Assembly (NCBI GenBank): GCA_002316235.1
Contig: DCDD01000206.1
Location: forward strand, 1-9,244
Length of the DNA: 9,244 nucleotides
Direction: 5' to 3'
DNA from: Bacteroidales bacterium UBA1064
GTDB lineage: Bacteria; Bacteroidota; Bacteroidia; Bacteroidales; Tenuifilaceae
The position numbers and the translations under genes are program-made. Of the stretch, positions 6,916-9,244 are shown piece after piece (position 1 is the first letter of the stretch; each line of letters begins with the position of its first letter). The notes beneath the pieces were generated by a model. That model ran no database searches, was not told where the DNA came from, and was given only the letters and a program-made list of their open reading frames with translations.

Positions 6916-6939
6916 CCCATAAGCATAGCTTAAATTGGG
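6916..6939. terminator. Possible weak hairpin between convergent thioredoxin and protease genes
   Basis: CCCA-TAAGC, loop ATA, then GCTTA and, after a 3-nt bulge, TGGG, giving nine base pairs. It fills the 31-bp gap between two convergent stop codons. There is no T-run on either side, so terminator function is uncertain. Confidence 0.3.
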
Positions 6940-6945
6940 AATTAC

Positions 6946-7392
6946 TTACTCTTGGCTACTTTTTACCTCAGCAGTCAGCTGCTTGAGGTAAATTCGCTTT
7001 GTTCGGAAGTTAATGGACGAGACGTAACGAACCAAAAAGTCGCACCCCAGCAAACCTGCAATATCCATTCCTGCAACTTTTGAGTAGAGGCTTCGCAGGG
7101 CGTCAAGGTCGGTAACCGCAGCCACAAAATCACTAAAAGTAAAGCCTCCTACTCCGATGTAGGGAAAAATTGCAAGTTGGATGCTGATTTTATCCGTATT
7201 GAAACCAACAGCCAGCGTTTCATCAACTCCCTCAACCCGCAAGCCGCTATCAGAGGATATGTCTATAAGCGAGCGTGATGCTCCGGTGTCAACGATGAGG
7301 TGCACCGATTTACCACTCATGGAGGCTTCCACCACCATATGATAGCTGTCGGGCTCCAGCTCCACTATACGAAAGGGGATTGTTTGGCGCAT
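6946..7392 (-). CDS. Small retropepsin-like aspartic protease
   Basis: A 148-residue protein of clan AA. The catalytic flap region shows I-V-D35-T-G-A-S-R-S, the D-T/S-G-A/S motif of retropepsins. The family's second signature, a hydrophobic strand then G-L-L-G-C-D-F-L, is at 113-120. A single domain of this size must dimerise to build an active site, as in viral proteases. I see no signal peptide or membrane segment, so it is probably cytoplasmic, unlike the exported multi-domain versions common in this phylum. The target is unknown. It is transcribed toward the thioredoxin gene and ends 31 bp from it. The ATG at 7392 is the first possible start; a near-consensus promoter half lies about 50 bp upstream. 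Confidence 0.82.
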   Translation of the reverse strand: MRQTIPFRIVELEPDSYHMVVEASMSGKSVHLIVDTGASRSLIDISSDSGLRVEGVDETLAVGFNTDKISIQLAIFPYIGVGGFTFSDFVAAVTDLDALRSLYSKVAGMDIAGLLGCDFLVRYVSSINFRTKRIYLKQLTAEVKSSQE

Positions 7393-7442
7393 TCAATAGC
7401 TTGTATGAAGAATAACTCCTGGTTAACTTCTCTATTCTGCTG

Positions 7443-7450
7443 CAAAGCTA
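7443..7450 (-). promoter_or_regulatory. Candidate -7 element for the aspartic protease gene
   Basis: TAGCTTTG on the minus strand fits TAnnTTTG and lies about 50 bp before the start codon. I find no good TTTG at the expected -33 distance, so this is a half-match only. Confidence 0.35.
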
Positions 7451-7567
7451 GCAATCTTTTTATCATTTGGCTTTTCTCGTAATGGTCTGCTTTTGCTCCC
7501 CGAGATTTTGAAATCAAAAATTTAGCTAATTTCTATCAATTTTGAACCAATTACTCCCTATGATGTT

Positions 7568-7598
7568 CTTGTAATTACGCCTGAAAACCGTATTTTTG
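7568..7598 (+). promoter_or_regulatory. Possible plus-strand promoter for a leader or ncRNA
   Basis: TATTTTTG (7591-7598) is an exact TAnnTTTG element. CTTG (7568-7571), 19 bp upstream, is a one-mismatch -33. If real, transcription would begin near 7605, about 500 nt before the NYN gene. In AT-rich DNA such matches also arise by chance. Confidence 0.35.
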
Positions 7599-7805
7599 CC
7601 TATCCAAAAGATATGTTTAAACCACATAAATTTTAATATAAACATTCATATTGGTTTTACGATTTAACAATCAAATAGACAGGCAGGTTGATAGGTCATT
7701 TTGCATTTAAAAAATAAGTTAAGTTGAAATACTCACATGGCGCTTTATGATTTTATAGCTTGAGCCGTATGCAATTGCTGGTAAGCTTGTCTAGGTTGAA
7801 AAAAT

Positions 7806-7892
7806 AAACTCTTTAGCGATATACCAGAGCATGCAATATTAAAAGAATGAGCTAACCGCTTAGTATCAAGAGTAAAATTGCGCAAAGAGTTT
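7806..7892 (+). ncRNA. Candidate structured RNA: 12-bp stem with single bulge
   Basis: AAACTCTTT-A-GCG (7806-7818) pairs fully with CGC-AAAGAGTTT (7881-7892), leaving one bulged A at 7815. The 62-nt interior contains a further small hairpin, CTAA-CCGC-TTAG (7852-7863). Twelve pairs across an 87-nt span is unusual for unselected DNA. I cannot assign it to a known RNA family, and whether it is transcribed is unknown; the same pairing would exist on the minus strand. Confidence 0.35.
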
Positions 7893-7993
7893 TAAATCTT
7901 CATGCCGACCGGTATCTGCCTTGATGCATTTTGTAAAGCTAAGCGATAAATTAGCGTTGGAAGTATAGGACTTTCTAGTGGAGCAACCATAGT

Positions 7994-8055
7994 CTCTGAC
8001 GTTGTGCAGAGTAAATGGGAGTTGTGCCAACAGGGCGGGAGTATTACAGAGTAAT
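7994..8055 (+). repeat. Imperfect ~20-bp-spaced repeats forming three small hairpins upstream of the NYN gene
   Basis: GTTGTGC occurs at 8001 and 8021, GGGAGT at 8017 and 8037, and CAGAGTAA at 8007 and 8047, all offset by 20 or 40 bp. The units also fold into hairpins: CTCTG(a)C / GCAGAG (7994-8011), GTTG-TGC-CAAC (8021-8031) and ATTAC-AGA-GTAAT (8043-8055). The block ends 47 bp before the NYN start codon. It could be a tandem regulator site or a structured mRNA leader. Confidence 0.45.
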
Positions 8056-8102
8056 CAAAACCAAATAACTACTAATCAAGCATATAACTAAATTTTATTC
8101 TT

Positions 8103-9026
8103 ATGAAAAATTCAAGAAAAGACCTTGTGCGAATAGGAGTTTTTTACGATGGAAACTACTTTTTGCATGTAAGCAACTACTACAACTACTTTCATCCAAG
8201 AAAAAAGAGGCTGAACATTGCCGGGTTGCACGAGTTTATAAGGAATTTGGTGGCTTCGGAGGAGGAAGCAGATCCTCGGAACTGCCAGGTGATAGAGGCC
8301 CATTTTTTTAGGGGCAGGATAAGCGCCCAGGAGGCAAGCCAACGGGGTAACCAGCTTTATAACGACCGGGTTTTCGACGATATTTTGATGTCCGAGGGCG
8401 TTGTAACCCACTACCTGCCAATTAGGCCACGGGGTGGACGCCGTGAGGATAAGGGTATAGATGTTTGGTTGGCACTCGAGGCCTTTGAGCAAACCTTCTA
8501 CAAGCGTTTTAACGTTTTGGTGCTTATCACCTCCGATGGCGATTATGTTCCATTAATTCGTAAGGTAAACTCTTTGGGAACTAAGGTGATGGTGCTCTCT
8601 TGGGATTTTGACTACACCGATGACCAGGGTCGCGAGGTTACCACCCGGACCTCGCAGGAGCTTATTCGCGAGGTTACCTACCCGGTGGCCATGCACGAGC
8701 TGATAAACTCGGGGTTGAAAAGTAAGGACAGGTTAACCGAAAACCTCTTCACTGTTCAGGACTTTGGTCAAGCTAAACCAGTGGAAAAGCCCGTTAGCCC
8801 CGAAGAGATCAAACAAGCCAGAGTCCTTAGCCTGAATAGCGGCTACGGGTTTATCCAGTATCCTCCCAACAACCTTTTCTTCTACTACCTTGATGTGGTG
8901 GACGGCGATTTCGACGAGTTAATTGAGGGGGATATGGTGGAGTTCACCATCTCTAAGAACGACAGGGGCCAGGATGTGGCTAAGAATGTTCGCAAAATTC
9001 CTGAGTACAACGCCAATAAATGGTAG
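8103..9026 (+). CDS. NYN-domain (LabA-like PIN) putative RNase fused to a cold-shock-like domain
   Basis: A 307-residue cytoplasmic protein. Residues about 8-200 are a NYN/PIN-like nuclease domain. The acidic metal-binding residues are all present: D16 in VFYDGNYF, D120 in DKGIDVWLAL, and D145/D147 in LITSDGDYVPLI. After a linker (about 205-235), residues about 240-299 resemble a cold-shock (OB-fold) domain. GYGFIQ matches RNP1, LFFYYL stands where VFVHF (RNP2) is usual, and EGDMVEFTI matches the conserved third strand. NYN proteins are thought to cleave or process RNA, and cold-shock domains bind single-stranded RNA, so a targeted RNA nuclease or RNA-binding regulator is the natural reading; activity is inferred. 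The ATG at 8103 gives an N-terminus that leads directly into the first strand. A long, foldable intergenic region precedes it. Confidence 0.88.
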   Translation: MKNSRKDLVRIGVFYDGNYFLHVSNYYNYFHPRKKRLNIAGLHEFIRNLVASEEEADPRNCQVIEAHFFRGRISAQEASQRGNQLYNDRVFDDILMSEGVVTHYLPIRPRGGRREDKGIDVWLALEAFEQTFYKRFNVLVLITSDGDYVPLIRKVNSLGTKVMVLSWDFDYTDDQGREVTTRTSQELIREVTYPVAMHELINSGLKSKDRLTENLFTVQDFGQAKPVEKPVSPEEIKQARVLSLNSGYGFIQYPPNNLFFYYLDVVDGDFDELIEGDMVEFTISKNDRGQDVAKNVRKIPEYNANKW

Positions 9027-9056
9027 TTGGTGGCAAATTAAAATGGCTAGCGTAAC

Positions 9057-9086
9057 GGGTTGGGCGAGAATTCGCTCAACCCTTTT
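9057..9086 (+). terminator. Rho-independent terminator after the NYN gene
   Basis: An 11-bp stem with one G-U pair: GGGTTGGGCGA (9057-9067) with TCGCTCAACCC (9072-9082), loop GAAT, followed by TTTT. It lies 30 bp after the stop codon. Confidence 0.9.
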
Positions 9087-9148
9087 AAGCTGAAATTGTT
9101 TTCCTGAGAATTTTATGGAGGGAAAAAACTACCGTATGTATGCCGGAC

Positions 9149-9244
9149 CTAAACATCCAAATCAACAACGGTAATTCCTGCTCCGCCAAACTCCTCCTGT
9201 TCATCGGAGAAAGCCTTAACACCCGGTGTAGATTTAAGGTAATC
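9149..9244 (-). CDS. C-terminal end of a MutS2-like (Smr domain) protein, truncated by window edge
   Basis: On the minus strand an open frame enters at 9244 and stops at TAG (9151-9149), giving 31 residues. It contains D-Y-L-K-S, then G-V-K-A-F, E-E-F-G-G-A-G-I-T-V-V-D-L. This fits the end of an Smr domain, with its short helix, GV.xF segment and G-G-x-G-x-T-x-V-x-L closing strand. In MutS2 this domain sits at the C-terminus and has endonuclease activity, in recombination control or rescue of collided ribosomes. A standalone Smr protein cannot be excluded from so short a piece. Confidence 0.7.
   Translation of the reverse strand, partial: DYLKSTPGVKAFSDEQEEFGGAGITVVDLDV

Larger units (their letters stand above)
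7393..8102. other. Long AT-rich gene-free region with RNA-like inverted repeats
   Basis: 710 bp between the divergently transcribed protease and NYN genes. I see no credible protein gene on either strand, no tRNA, and none of the landmarks I know for tmRNA, RNase P RNA or SRP RNA. It does contain a promoter-like site (7568-7598), a bulged stem at 7619-7657, a longer bulged stem at 7806-7892, and three hairpins between 7994 and 8055. A non-coding RNA, a long leader for the NYN gene, or a decayed mobile element could each explain it. Confidence 0.6.

Noticed and set aside
8089..8096. TAAATTTT as a -7 promoter element for the NYN gene
   Set aside because: It lacks the final G, has no -33 partner, and would leave almost no leader; more likely part of the A+T-rich initiation region.
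7393..8102. tRNA, tmRNA, RNase P RNA, SRP RNA or CRISPR array in the long spacer
   Set aside because: No cloverleaf, no conserved landmark sequences of those RNAs, and no regularly spaced identical repeats.
8112..8492. Minus-strand open frame inside the NYN gene
   Set aside because: Antisense shadow of the NYN coding sequence; no recognisable protein features.

Overview
The window comes from the Bacteroidota, probably Bacteroidales or a related order (the order is my inference). The evidence is FecR-type anti-sigma proteins with the C-terminal domain typical of this phylum, a TonB-dependent receptor with an STN plus carboxypeptidase-regulatory N-terminus, and lipoproteins with Bacteroidota-style signal peptides. 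Promoters also fit the TTTG / TAnnTTTG pattern of the phylum, and A+T-rich initiation regions replace Shine-Dalgarno sites.

Layout. Positions 1-3050 (+) hold the 3' end of a fecR-like gene, then a complete 894-residue TonB-dependent receptor: the distal part of a sigma/FecR/receptor trans-envelope signalling operon whose sigma gene would lie left of the window. Converging on it, and overlapping by 35 bp, is a minus-strand two-part hot-dog (MaoC-like) protein with its own promoter. After a 363-bp divergent spacer with a perfect 8+8 bp dyad comes a second fecR-like gene (4246-5145). It has no sigma gene or receptor beside it. It is followed by a predicted surface lipoprotein (5194-6024) and a strong terminator. 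Next is a small operon of an unusual 4Fe-4S ferredoxin and a thioredoxin-fold lipoprotein (6152-6914). This faces a small cytoplasmic retropepsin-like aspartic protease on the minus strand (6946-7392).

Positions 7393-8102 are about 710 bp of AT-rich DNA with no gene that I can recognise, but with clear RNA-like folding: a 12-bp bulged stem, a 9-bp bulged stem, and three small hairpins spaced about 20 bp apart just before the next gene. That gene (8103-9026) fuses a NYN/PIN-like RNase domain to a C-terminal cold-shock-like domain and ends in a strong terminator. The right edge carries the last 31 codons of a minus-strand gene that looks like the Smr end of mutS2.

How the genes may work together. 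The left operon is a standard receptor-to-FecR signalling unit. The second FecR with its lipoprotein could be a variant in which the lipoprotein takes the receptor's place. The NYN-cold-shock gene behind a long structured leader could be an RNA-acting, self-regulated unit. These last two are the best candidates for something undescribed, and both are inferences from layout and motifs.
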